Origin: Hydrogenothermus sp.
Lineage (GTDB): Bacteria; Aquificota; Aquificia; Aquificales; Hydrogenothermaceae
DNA length: 18,307 nt
Reading direction: 5' to 3'
Assembly (NCBI GenBank): GCA_003978675.1
Contig: QNYP01000100.1
Span: 1 to 18,307 of the forward strand
Position numbers and translations under genes: made by a program. Under the pieces are notes generated by a model. It did not search any database and was not told the DNA's origin. It saw only the letters and a program-made list of their open reading frames with translations. Within the stretch, counting starts at the first letter, position 1. Each line of letters begins with the position of its first letter. Positions 1 through 7,077 of the stretch are shown one piece after another.

Positions 1-669
1 GGAGTCCAGGGAATATGGACAGGGGCTGTCTTAAAAAATAATGTAAACATATATCCTTTTTTTGAAAAAAGGTTTAAATGTATTGATGATAAATGTAAGA
101 GAACTAAAGAATATTTAATTAGATGTTTCAGGAAGGAAGCAAATTTTTCTTTTGTGGCAAAGCTTATTGATGTTGCTACAGGAGAAGTGGTTTACTCTAA
201 AGAGCATAAAGGAGGTAGGTATGGTAGGTATTGTTTAGATAGTGGATATGTTATTTCTTCAGAAAGTTTACTTCAACAAGCAAAAAATCAGGCTATAAGT
301 AATTTTTTAAGAGATATAGCTCCATATAAAACAACTTATTCTGTAAAAATAAAAGAAAAAATAGAGGAAGTTGCTGGTGAAGATAAAGAAACATTTAAAA
401 ATTCACTTAGATGGTTAGAGTCAAAAGATTTAAATAAGGCGTGCGATATATGGGAGAAGTTATTGGAAAAATATCCAAATAATATAACTCTTTTGTATAA
501 TCTTGGTGTCTGTTATGAAACCAAATCAAATTTAAAAGATGCTTATAGCTTTTATAAAAAGGCTTATAATCTATTGTCTAAGCCAGATGAAGATGTTATA
601 AATGCTTTAAAACGCGTTGAAAATTTGTTAAAGAAACAATATTTGTTAAAAAAAGTTTTTAAGAGGTAA
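1..669 (+). CDS. TPR-repeat protein, 5' end outside window
   Basis: The reading frame is open from base 1, so this is the C-terminal part (222 residues visible) of a longer protein. A GTG at 154 could be read as a start, but the upstream frame is uninterrupted and protein-like, with no ribosome binding site before the GTG, so I treat the gene as running in from outside. The N-terminal half has a stretch ending FVAKLIDVATGEVVYS, which resembles the end of a CsgG-like or other envelope-lipoprotein domain (weak resemblance only). The C-terminal part, about residues 130-200, holds roughly two TPR helix pairs (the NLGVCYE and DAYSFYKKAY stretches), followed by a Lys-rich tail. TPRs mediate protein contacts; the partner is unknown. 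It lies 6 bases upstream of the M50 protease gene, so the two are probably co-transcribed. An envelope location is possible, but the signal peptide region is not visible. Confidence 0.75.
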   Translation, partial: GVQGIWTGAVLKNNVNIYPFFEKRFKCIDDKCKRTKEYLIRCFRKEANFSFVAKLIDVATGEVVYSKEHKGGRYGRYCLDSGYVISSESLLQQAKNQAISNFLRDIAPYKTTYSVKIKEKIEEVAGEDKETFKNSLRWLESKDLNKACDIWEKLLEKYPNNITLLYNLGVCYETKSNLKDAYSFYKKAYNLLSKPDEDVINALKRVENLLKKQYLLKKVFKR

Positions 670-675
670 GGGAAA

Positions 676-1356
676 ATGGAATTTAATATAAATCATATTA
701 TTTTTATGATACCTGCGTTACTTTTTGCGATGGTAGTTCATGAACTAGGACATGGATATGTTGCATATAAATTTGGAGATTCTACTCCAAAGCTAGCAGG
801 AAGGCTTACATTTAACCCAATTCCACACTTAGATCCTATTGGTTCCATATTATTACCTGCTTTATTAATAATTTTCCACTCTCCGATACTTTTCGGTTGG
901 GCTAAGCCTATACCAATTAATCCGTATAATTTTAAAAAGATAAGTGTTAGGATTGGTAGTGCTATTACATCATTTGCTGGTCCTGGGATGAACCTTTTGT
1001 CTGCTTTTATTTTTGGAATTTTGTTTCAAATTTTATCTTCTAAATCTGCTTTACAATCTATGGCATCTACTTTTGGAGTTGGATTTGTTGAAAGTGTAAT
1101 TTTTCCTCTTTTAATATTTTTTAAATATGCAGTTAGCATAAATGTGATACTTGCAATATTTAATTTACTTCCAATTCCCCCTTTAGATGGTGGAAGAATA
1201 CTAATGAGTTTGCTCCCTTCCTACATGGAAGCAAAACTTGCAGAATTTGAAAATTACGGATTTATTATTATTGTTGCCTTACTTATACTTGGAGTTATAA
1301 ATTTTATAATTCTTCCGCCTTATTTCTTTTTAGTTTCTTTGTTTTTAGGAAATTAA
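676..1356 (+). CDS. site-2 protease family (M50) membrane metalloprotease homologue
   Basis: This 226-residue integral membrane protein belongs to the compact YwhC-like branch of the M50 family. The zinc motif HELGH is at residues 22-26 in the first membrane helix. The third ligand is Asp171 in the NLLPIPPLDGGR stretch. Both motifs are intact, so it should be an active intramembrane zinc protease. There is no PDZ domain, unlike RseP, so it is not the classical sigma-E regulator protease. About five to six hydrophobic segments are visible. ATG at 676 follows an AAGAGG/AAGGG stretch. It sits between the TPR gene and an alcohol dehydrogenase-like gene on the same strand with short gaps. Its natural substrate cannot be inferred from the context. 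Confidence 0.88.
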   Translation: MEFNINHIIFMIPALLFAMVVHELGHGYVAYKFGDSTPKLAGRLTFNPIPHLDPIGSILLPALLIIFHSPILFGWAKPIPINPYNFKKISVRIGSAITSFAGPGMNLLSAFIFGILFQILSSKSALQSMASTFGVGFVESVIFPLLIFFKYAVSINVILAIFNLLPIPPLDGGRILMSLLPSYMEAKLAEFENYGFIIIVALLILGVINFIILPPYFFLVSLFLGN

Positions 1357-1375
1357 TTAAATATAGAGGTAAAAA

Positions 1376-2407
1376 ATGAAAGCAATATATTTTGAAGAAC
1401 ATGGAAACTTTAATCAAATATTAAAATTAGGAGAACTTCCAGAACCTAAAATTGAAAAAGATGAAGTTTTAATTAAAGTTAAAGCATTTTCTTTAAATCA
1501 TCTTGATATATGGATTATGGAAGGAAAATATCCTTTCCCAATTCCTATGCCCCATATTATAGCTTCTGATGCTTCTGGAATTGTTGAAGAAGTTGGAGAA
1601 TGCGTTAATAATGTAAAAGTTGGTGATGAGGTAATAATATTTTCTGGAATTTCTTGTGGGAAGTGCAAAGCTTGCATATCAGGGAAAGATAATTTATGCC
1701 CTGAATATTTCCCTCTTGGAACTAAAAACCAAGGAGTTGCAGGAGAATATGTGAAAGTTCCTGCAAGAAATGTATTTAAAAAACCTAAAGATTTATCTTT
1801 TGAAGAGGCTTCGGCAATTTGTATTACCTATACAACAATGTGGCATTCACTAATTACAAGAGCAAAAATAAGAGCAGGAGATACAATTTTAATACACGGT
1901 GGAGCAAGTGGTGTTGGAACTGCAGGGATACAAATAGCAAAATTATTTGGTGCTAATGTAATAACTACAGTAGGAGATGAATGGAAAGCTGAAAAGGTAG
2001 AAAATATAGGTGCTGATTTTGTAATTAACTACAGCAAAGAAGATTTCGTTGAAAAAGTCAAAGAAATTACAGATGGAAATCTTTGTGATGTTGTTGTTGA
2101 CCATATAGGAAAAGCAACATTTAGTAAATCCATTGAAGTAGCAAAAAAAGGTGGAAAAGTTATAACCTTTGGAACAACAACTGGGGCAGATGCAGAAATA
2201 AATTTAAGGGCAATTTTTGGTAAAAACTTAGATATACACGGAGTATTTATGGGAACAAGAGGAGAATTTATACAATTTCTAAAGTTTTTCCCTGAAAAAT
2301 TAAAACCAGTAATAGATGAAGTTTTTGAGTTTAATGATATAAAAAAGGCTTATGAAAAAATGTTAAGTAGGCAATTTGTTGGTAAATTAGTTGTAAAAGT
2401 GGACTAA
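1376..2407 (+). CDS. zinc-binding alcohol dehydrogenase / quinone oxidoreductase-like MDR protein
   Basis: This 343-residue medium-chain dehydrogenase/reductase has an N-terminal GroES-like domain and a Rossmann domain. Four cysteines at 94, 97, 100 and 108 (CGKCKAC...C) form the classical structural-zinc lobe. The nucleotide-binding loop is GGASGVG at about 174-180, the AxxGxxG-type pattern common in NADPH-using members. The usual catalytic-zinc positions are altered: Asn41 replaces the first Cys, and Ser64-Asp65 stand where most alcohol dehydrogenases have His-Glu. It probably reduces a quinone, enal or similar carbonyl without catalytic zinc. Members with an N-H-L-D / S-D-x-x-G pattern are known among thermophile MDR proteins. 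ATG at 1376 follows GAGG with good spacing. The znuC-like gene starts 6 bases after its stop. Substrate unknown. Confidence 0.9.
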   Translation: MKAIYFEEHGNFNQILKLGELPEPKIEKDEVLIKVKAFSLNHLDIWIMEGKYPFPIPMPHIIASDASGIVEEVGECVNNVKVGDEVIIFSGISCGKCKACISGKDNLCPEYFPLGTKNQGVAGEYVKVPARNVFKKPKDLSFEEASAICITYTTMWHSLITRAKIRAGDTILIHGGASGVGTAGIQIAKLFGANVITTVGDEWKAEKVENIGADFVINYSKEDFVEKVKEITDGNLCDVVVDHIGKATFSKSIEVAKKGGKVITFGTTTGADAEINLRAIFGKNLDIHGVFMGTRGEFIQFLKFFPEKLKPVIDEVFEFNDIKKAYEKMLSRQFVGKLVVKVD

Positions 2408-2412
2408 AACAG

Positions 2413-3183
2413 ATGGAAATCTTAAAAATAGAAAACCTTACTGTTGAGATAAATGGTAATGTAATTTTAGATAAGATAAACCTATCAATAAACAAAGGGG
2501 AAATTGTAGCTATTGTTGGTCCAAATGGTGGTGGTAAAACTACGCTATTAAAAAGTTGTTTAGGTTTTATCAAACCAAAAAAGGGAGAGATTGCCATACT
2601 AAGCAAATCTCCTAAAGAAGCGATTAAAACAGGTAAAATTGGTTATTTACCACAGAAACAGGACTTAAATAAAGAGAATTTTCTATCTGCTTTAGATGTT
2701 GTTCTGTTTGGACTTATAAATAAAAAGTTATCAAAAAAAGAGAAAAAAGAAATAGCTTTAAATGCATTAAAACAAGTTGGTATGGATAGGTTTGCTTATT
2801 ATCCGTTTAGTAAATTATCAGGTGGACAACAGCAAAGAGTATCTATTGCAAGGGTTATAGTTCAAAAGCCTGAAATAGTATTTTTTGATGAACCTTCTAC
2901 AGGAGTAGATGTTGTTGCACAAGAAGGATTTTATGAGTTTATAAAAAAACTTAGAGATGAAACAGGATTAACAATAGTTATGGTGTCTCATGATATTGGT
3001 GTAATTGGTAGTTTTGTAGATAAGGTTGTAGGATTAAATAAATATCTACATTATCTTGGAGATATAAGAGGATTTTTACAAAGAGATATTTTAGAAAAAC
3101 TTTATGGTGCAGAAGTAAAACTTTTAATACATTCTCCTGAATGTGTATCCTGTGAAAACTTTCACTTAGAGTTTAGAAAATGA
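2413..3183 (+). CDS. znuC: metal ABC transporter ATP-binding protein (ZnuC-like)
   Basis: This is the ATPase subunit of a cluster-9 type ABC importer for zinc, manganese or iron (256 residues). Walker A GPNGGGKTT is at 36-44, the Q-loop at YLPQKQ, the signature LSGGQQQR, Walker B FFDEPSTGVD and the H-loop VSHD; all are intact. The adjacent permease is of the ABC-3 family, which fixes the transporter class. Which metal is carried cannot be read from these subunits. The C-terminal tail carries His240, Cys244, Cys247 and His251, a possible metal-binding site. The start overlaps no gene but has only a weak ribosome binding site, so translation is probably coupled to the upstream dehydrogenase. 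Its stop overlaps the permease start (ATGA). No solute-binding protein gene is present in the window. Confidence 0.9.
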   Translation: MEILKIENLTVEINGNVILDKINLSINKGEIVAIVGPNGGGKTTLLKSCLGFIKPKKGEIAILSKSPKEAIKTGKIGYLPQKQDLNKENFLSALDVVLFGLINKKLSKKEKKEIALNALKQVGMDRFAYYPFSKLSGGQQQRVSIARVIVQKPEIVFFDEPSTGVDVVAQEGFYEFIKKLRDETGLTIVMVSHDIGVIGSFVDKVVGLNKYLHYLGDIRGFLQRDILEKLYGAEVKLLIHSPECVSCENFHLEFRK

Positions 3184-3989
3184 TGGAAATGCTTTCAATT
3201 CCTTTTGTCCAAAAGGCTTTAATAGGTGGAGTAGTTTTGTCTATTTTACTATCCTTATTATCCTTGTTTATAGTTGTAAAAAACTGGTCTTTTATATCTG
3301 TTGGTATTTCCCATGCTACTTTTGGAGGGCTTGCCATAGGGCTTTATTTAGGAATAAATCCAACATTTACAGGATTTTTATTTGCAACTTTTACAGGTCT
3401 TTTAATTGGTTATATTTCAAAAAATTCTAACTTAAAGGAAGATATTTCAATTGGAATACTATTTTCCTTCTCCATGGCTATAGGTATTATTTTTATAATG
3501 AAAACATCTAATTATACATCTGACCTTTTTACCTTTTTATTTGGTGATATCTTAACAATTACAAGTTTAGATATAAAGCTTTTAATATGTTTTACTGTTT
3601 TTGTTGGGATTTACTTGTTTTTATTTTTTAATAAATTAATGTTTTGCTGTTTTGACGAGGAAGTTGCTTATACTACAGGAATAAAAACCAACTTTTATTA
3701 TTACTCACTTATTGTTATTATTGCAATTGCTACTGTTTTATCTGTAAAACTGGTAGGAGTTATCCTTGCATCTGCTATGATAATTCTTCCTGCTTCGTTT
3801 GCTTCTTTATTTTTCTGGCATTATAAAAAAATCTTGATTTTTGGTAGTTTAACAAGTGTTGTAATGATAATTACAGGTATATTTGTATCTTACTATCTTG
3901 ATTTTCCTCCTGGAGCTTTTATTGTTTCTTTATATTCTGCAGTTTTTATGCTAGGTTTATTTATAAAAAAAGTTTTGTTAAGTAGATAA
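3180..3989 (+). CDS. znuB: metal ABC transporter permease (ZnuB-like, ABC-3 family)
   Basis: This 269-residue, strongly hydrophobic protein has about eight membrane segments and is typical in length for ZnuB/MntB/AdcB permeases. The early segment SHATFGGLAIG corresponds to the conserved SHAxxxGxA region of ABC-3 permeases, and the VKLVGVILASAMIILPA stretch is the conserved region near the coupling helix. It pairs with the ATPase gene just upstream through an ATGA overlap at 3180-3183, so the two products are made together. A second in-frame ATG at 3183 is an alternative start. The family moves Zn, Mn or Fe into the cytoplasm. The periplasmic binding protein needed for import must be encoded elsewhere. 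ispD follows after one base. Confidence 0.9.
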   Translation: MMEMLSIPFVQKALIGGVVLSILLSLLSLFIVVKNWSFISVGISHATFGGLAIGLYLGINPTFTGFLFATFTGLLIGYISKNSNLKEDISIGILFSFSMAIGIIFIMKTSNYTSDLFTFLFGDILTITSLDIKLLICFTVFVGIYLFLFFNKLMFCCFDEEVAYTTGIKTNFYYYSLIVIIAIATVLSVKLVGVILASAMIILPASFASLFFWHYKKILIFGSLTSVVMIITGIFVSYYLDFPPGAFIVSLYSAVFMLGLFIKKVLLSR

Positions 3990-3990
3990 A

Positions 3991-4671
3991 ATGAAAATAG
4001 TTGTAATTTTACTAGCAGGTGGAAAAGGAAGTAGATTTGGCGAAAAAAAGCAATTTATAAAGTTAAAAGGTGAACCTTTATTTCAGTTTTCTTTAAATAC
4101 TATTAATAAGATTGATGAGATTACAGATATTATCTTGGTTTTACCAGAAGAAGATTTAGAAAGGGTAAAAGTGTTTTCATTTAAAAATGTAAAAAAAGTA
4201 GCAGGTGGAAAAGAAAGGCAAGACAGTGTAAAAAATGCATTGGATACGATAAAAACGGCAGATATTGTTATTGTTCATGATAGTGCAAGGCCTTTTGCTA
4301 CAGAAGGTATGTTTTTAGACGGGATTAATAATGTAAAAAAAGGATACGATGGAAGTATTACTGCAATTCCTGCAAGGGATACAATAAAAAAGGTTGAAAA
4401 TAACATAGTTTCTAACACTTTAGATAGAAAAAACCTTTACATAATTCAAACTCCACAAACTTTTAAATTTGATGTATTAAAAAAGGCATACCAGAAAGCA
4501 TATGAAGATAATTTTTTAGGAACTGACGATGCTTCTTTAGTTGAAAGAATTGGTGGTAAGGTAATTATAAACAAAGGAAGTATTTTAAATTTTAAAATTA
4601 CGACAAAAGAAGATTTAATTTTAGCCAATTGTTTAGTAGGAAAGGGGCAAAAAACAAAGCCCCCAATTTAA
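3991..4671 (+). CDS. ispD: 2-C-methyl-D-erythritol 4-phosphate cytidylyltransferase
   Basis: IspD transfers CMP from CTP to 2-C-methyl-D-erythritol 4-phosphate in the non-mevalonate (MEP) isoprenoid pathway in the cytoplasm. The protein is 226 residues, normal for a stand-alone IspD. The nucleotide-binding loop LLAGGKGSRFG at 7-17 with Arg15 and the following Lys20-Gln21 match the catalytic Arg/Lys of the family. AGGKERQDSV, VHDSARPF and the late TDDASLVE motif are also present, and the C-terminal FKITTKEDL carries the conserved Lys region. It is the last gene of the plus-strand operon, one base after the permease stop. No IspF domain is fused. A GC-rich hairpin lies inside its last codons. 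Confidence 0.93.
   Translation: MKIVVILLAGGKGSRFGEKKQFIKLKGEPLFQFSLNTINKIDEITDIILVLPEEDLERVKVFSFKNVKKVAGGKERQDSVKNALDTIKTADIVIVHDSARPFATEGMFLDGINNVKKGYDGSITAIPARDTIKKVENNIVSNTLDRKNLYIIQTPQTFKFDVLKKAYQKAYEDNFLGTDDASLVERIGGKVIINKGSILNFKITTKEDLILANCLVGKGQKTKPPI
4644..4663. terminator. weak hairpin between convergent genes, possible terminator
   Basis: GGGGC (4644-4648) and GCCCC (4659-4663) form a 5-bp GC stem around an A-rich 10-base loop, followed on the plus strand by AATTTAAAAATT. It overlaps the last codons of ispD and lies 11 bases before the 3' end of ccsA. It may slow transcription from both sides, but the stem is short and neither strand has a long U-tract, so confidence is low. Confidence 0.35.
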
Positions 4672-4674
4672 AAA

Positions 4675-5790
4675 TTATTCAGTTGCATAACTGTGAAGCC
4701 CTGGGAAATATAAGTTTACTCCAAAGTAGCATATTAAAAGCATTATAAATCCTGCAACTACTATCCAACTGGAGGTAGAATCTTTCCATTTTCCTATTGT
4801 TCTACCGTGGATGTATGCAGCAAAGAATAGCCATACAATTAATGCCCAGTTTTCTTTAGGGTCCCAGCTCCAATAACTTCCCCAAGCTTCGTTTGCCCAA
4901 GCTCCTCCAAGTATTATAGACGCAGTCCATATTGGGAAAGATATAGCTACTGCCTTCAAAGCAACTTCAGAAAGAAGAGTTTTCTTAGGTAAAAATTTTC
5001 CTGCTGGTTTTAATGTATAAGTAGCAAAGTATATAAATCCAAGTAAAGAAAGTATAAATATAATTCCAAATACCATAGTTTTTAAATCTTTAGCTCCAGT
5101 TAACGTTAAATATCCAAAAACTACAGATAAACCAAGGGTAAATATAAATCCTCCTATATGGAAAGGTGTTATTGGAACATTTTTTTCAAAGTTATTTTTG
5201 ATTAAAAACGCAACAGAAGCCCCAAATGCAACTGTAAATCCTGCATAACCTGCAAAAGAAGCAAGCACATGAAGATATAGCCAATAACTTCTAAGTGCTG
5301 GAACAAGGGGTGATATTTCAGTGTTAAATTGATGACCCCATATTATTAAAAATGCAACAATTGGAAAGAAAAATGCTCCTATAGCTTTTATTTTGTATTC
5401 TCTTTCAATAAATAGGTATAAAGTTACTGCAAGCCATGGAAAAAACATTAATGATTCATAAAGGTTTGTCCAAGGTGGGTGAAAGATTCCTAAGTTATAG
5501 GCCTCAATACCTCTAACAAAAAGTCCTGCACTTTGAACTATCCATGCAGAAAAGGCAGTTAAAGTAGCAACTTTTTGCATTTTCTCGCCTTTTAGAAAAA
5601 CCCCAACTATATATAAAACAGCAGCTACTGCGTATAAAAATCCACTAATTTGAAATAGCAAAACGTTGTGAATTTTACCAGTTAGAAAAGCCAAACCTAC
5701 AATTGTTCCTGTTATTAACAAAGCAATAATAGCGAAAATTATACCTTTCGTTATTGAACTCTTTTCTTTGTATTCAATAACTTGTTCCAT
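4675..5790 (-). CDS. ccsA: c-type cytochrome biogenesis protein CcsA/ResC-like
   Basis: This is a polytopic membrane protein (371 residues from the chosen start) of the heme-handling CcmF/CcsA family, used in system II cytochrome c maturation to deliver heme to apocytochromes outside the membrane. The diagnostic WWD-type stretch is GSYWSWDPKENW. Conserved flanking histidines are visible in YLHVLASF before it and YIHGRT after it. About eight or more membrane helices are present. The ATG at 5790 is preferred over one 11 codons upstream because GGAGG lies at the right distance before it. The partner CcsB/ResB is not in this window. A likely promoter lies just upstream. The gene ends 3 bases from ispD on the other strand. 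Confidence 0.9.
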   Translation of the reverse strand: MEQVIEYKEKSSITKGIIFAIIALLITGTIVGLAFLTGKIHNVLLFQISGFLYAVAAVLYIVGVFLKGEKMQKVATLTAFSAWIVQSAGLFVRGIEAYNLGIFHPPWTNLYESLMFFPWLAVTLYLFIEREYKIKAIGAFFFPIVAFLIIWGHQFNTEISPLVPALRSYWLYLHVLASFAGYAGFTVAFGASVAFLIKNNFEKNVPITPFHIGGFIFTLGLSVVFGYLTLTGAKDLKTMVFGIIFILSLLGFIYFATYTLKPAGKFLPKKTLLSEVALKAVAISFPIWTASIILGGAWANEAWGSYWSWDPKENWALIVWLFFAAYIHGRTIGKWKDSTSSWIVVAGFIMLLICYFGVNLYFPGLHSYATE

Positions 5791-5796
5791 CTTTTT

Positions 5797-5801
5797 CCTC
5801 C
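5797..5801 (-). promoter_or_regulatory. ribosome binding site deciding the ccsA start
   Basis: GGAGG on the minus strand sits six bases before the ATG at 5790. An in-frame ATG farther upstream, at 5823, has no such sequence, so the shorter protein is preferred. Confidence 0.75.
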
Positions 5802-5829
5802 AGTTAGTAATCACTAAATACATATAAAA

Positions 5830-5858
5830 TATAAAACATATATTATTATATTTGTCAA
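5830..5858 (-). promoter_or_regulatory. probable sigma-70 type promoter for ccsA
   Basis: On the minus strand a perfect TTGACA (5858-5853) is followed after 17 bases by TTTATA (5835-5830), with TGT just before it as an extended -10. An alternative -10, TATATT (5833-5828), has a longer 19-base spacing. The 71-base gap between the upstream phosphatase gene and ccsA is otherwise AT-rich and empty. This would allow ccsA to be transcribed separately. Confidence 0.5.
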
Positions 5859-5861
5859 AAT

Positions 5862-6506
5862 TTACATTATTCCTTTTTGTGTTTTACTTTCTAGATTTTC
5901 TAGATGATGGTTATAATTAAAAAACTTTAAAACAGCATTTGTATGGGTATTATCATATTCTAGCAGTGATATTCCTGTGTTTGTATGTCTTAATGCCCAT
6001 ATATTTTCCAGACCTATTCCTGTTTCTATACATATCATACCCTGGATAGAGCCTCCATGACCAACAATTAAAACTCTTTCTTCTTTTTGTTTTTTTATCT
6101 CATTTAAAAAATCTTTTATCCTTTCTTCAAATATATGAAACTCTTCTTGAGATGGCAACGGGCAAGCTACAGGGTTTTTCAGCCATTTTTCCCATTCTTC
6201 TTTATTTGATACAAAAATTTCATCGTAACATCTTCCTTCCCATTGTCCAAAATTCATTTCCCTAATTCTTTCATCAGCTAATGGTTCAATTCCAAGAACA
6301 TCCCCTATGATTGTTGCAGTTTGGTAAGCTCGCCTTAAATCTGATGTGTATATTTTCTGTATATTAAAGTTTTTCAAATATTCTCCAGCAAGTCTAGCCT
6401 GAACTATCCCTTTAGGAGTTAAATAAGTATCTATATGTCCTTGAATAATTCCTTTTGCGTTATACTCACTTTCTCCATGTCTGCATAAAAACAGTTTTTT
6501 TAGCAA
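5862..6506 (-). CDS. histidine phosphatase (phosphoglycerate mutase-like) family protein
   Basis: This 214-residue cytosolic enzyme belongs to the RHG superfamily. The phosphohistidine motif is CRHGES with His10; Arg9, Arg59, Glu83 and the second His150 (VGHGG) complete the usual pocket. Its length and the FGQWEG motif suit broad phosphatases or CobC/alpha-ribazole-phosphatase-like members better than true glycolytic phosphoglycerate mutase. Aquificales have a metal-independent phosphoserine phosphatase in this superfamily, and the C-terminal NAVLKF...HHLE segment is reminiscent of it. However, Phe86 here stands where, as I recall, that enzyme has a substrate-binding His. The start is TTG, two bases after the stop of the GNAT gene, with GGAG inside the end of that gene. 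Exact substrate unknown. Confidence 0.85.
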   Translation of the reverse strand: MLKKLFLCRHGESEYNAKGIIQGHIDTYLTPKGIVQARLAGEYLKNFNIQKIYTSDLRRAYQTATIIGDVLGIEPLADERIREMNFGQWEGRCYDEIFVSNKEEWEKWLKNPVACPLPSQEEFHIFEERIKDFLNEIKKQKEERVLIVGHGGSIQGMICIETGIGLENIWALRHTNTGISLLEYDNTHTNAVLKFFNYNHHLENLESKTQKGIM

Positions 6507-6507
6507 T

Positions 6508-7011
6508 TTAAATCTCCAGTAAAACAGGGATTTCTTTGCAGTCGTTAAATTTTACACAGTGAATACATTCTGTCCATACTTTCTGAGGGAAAAGGGATTT
6601 ATCTACTACTTTAAAGCCAAGCTTTTCAAAAAATTCAGGGACATAGGTTAATGCAAAAACTTTTTTTATTCCAAGATTTTTGGCATCTTCTATACATTTT
6701 TCTACAATTTTTTTTCCTATTCCTTTACCTTGATATTCATCTAAAACTGCTAGAGATTTTATTTCTGCTAAATCTTCCCAAAAAACATGTAGTGAGCCAA
6801 TACCTACTATTTTCCCATTTTCTTCATAAACAAAAAAGTCTCTAATATTTTCATATATACCATTTAAACTTCTAGGTAGTAATACACCTTTTAAGGCAAA
6901 CTGTTGTAGTATGGAAAATATTTGATTGGCATCTTTTACTGTGGCTTTTCTTATTTTATTAGTAGTATTGTTCAATTTATTAACATTAACCTCTAGATTT
7001 AAGATTTTCAT
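6508..7011 (-). CDS. GNAT acetyltransferase, ArgA-like (N-acetylglutamate synthase type)
   Basis: This 167-residue single-domain GNAT protein has the acetyl-CoA pyrophosphate loop QGKGIG at 94-99, preceded by the beta strand AEIKSLAV. The stretches LLPRS, YENIRDFFVYE, LTYVPEFFEKLGF and a Cys-containing tail (C149, C152, C158) fit the short ArgA-like N-acetyltransferases that make N-acetylglutamate for arginine synthesis. I infer that role from sequence feel, and argG elsewhere in the window is only weak support. The tail cysteines could bind a metal. The start is uncertain: the ATG at 7011 has no clear ribosome binding site, and the conserved domain begins only at about residue 20. It lies downstream of the lon terminator and upstream of the histidine phosphatase (1-base gap). 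Confidence 0.8.
   Translation of the reverse strand: MKILNLEVNVNKLNNTTNKIRKATVKDANQIFSILQQFALKGVLLPRSLNGIYENIRDFFVYEENGKIVGIGSLHVFWEDLAEIKSLAVLDEYQGKGIGKKIVEKCIEDAKNLGIKKVFALTYVPEFFEKLGFKVVDKSLFPQKVWTECIHCVKFNDCKEIPVLLEI
6514..6517 (-). promoter_or_regulatory. ribosome binding site supporting a TTG start
   Basis: GGAG on the minus strand, in the last codons of the acetyltransferase gene, is 7 bases before the TTG at 6506 that begins the histidine phosphatase. The catalytic RHG motif follows directly, so no later start is possible. Confidence 0.65.
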
Positions 7012-7043
7012 TAATTTTAACTTATTTTTAGTAGTTAAGCATT

Positions 7044-7076
7044 AAAAACAAAAGGGGAAACTTCCAGTTCCCCTGA
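7044..7076 (-). terminator. rho-independent terminator of lon
   Basis: On the minus strand, just after the lon stop, AGGGGAA pairs with TTCCCCT (plus-strand arms 7053-7059 and 7068-7074, 7-bp stem, 8-base loop). It is followed by a T-rich tract (TTTGTTTTTA). Position, orientation and tail all fit intrinsic termination of lon. Confidence 0.8.
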
Positions 7077-7077
7077 T

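Noticed and set aside
154..669. A complete gene beginning at GTG 154
   Set aside because: The frame is open with protein-like sequence back to base 1 and there is no ribosome binding site before the GTG, so the gene is cut by the window edge.
2331..2606. 91-codon minus-strand frame across the dehydrogenase/znuC junction
   Set aside because: It overlaps two clear genes on the other strand and has no recognisable protein features.
5862..6506. Metal-independent phosphoserine phosphatase of the Hydrogenobacter PspA type
   Set aside because: The C-terminal segment is reminiscent, but Phe occupies the place of a His I recall as important there, so only the superfamily is called.
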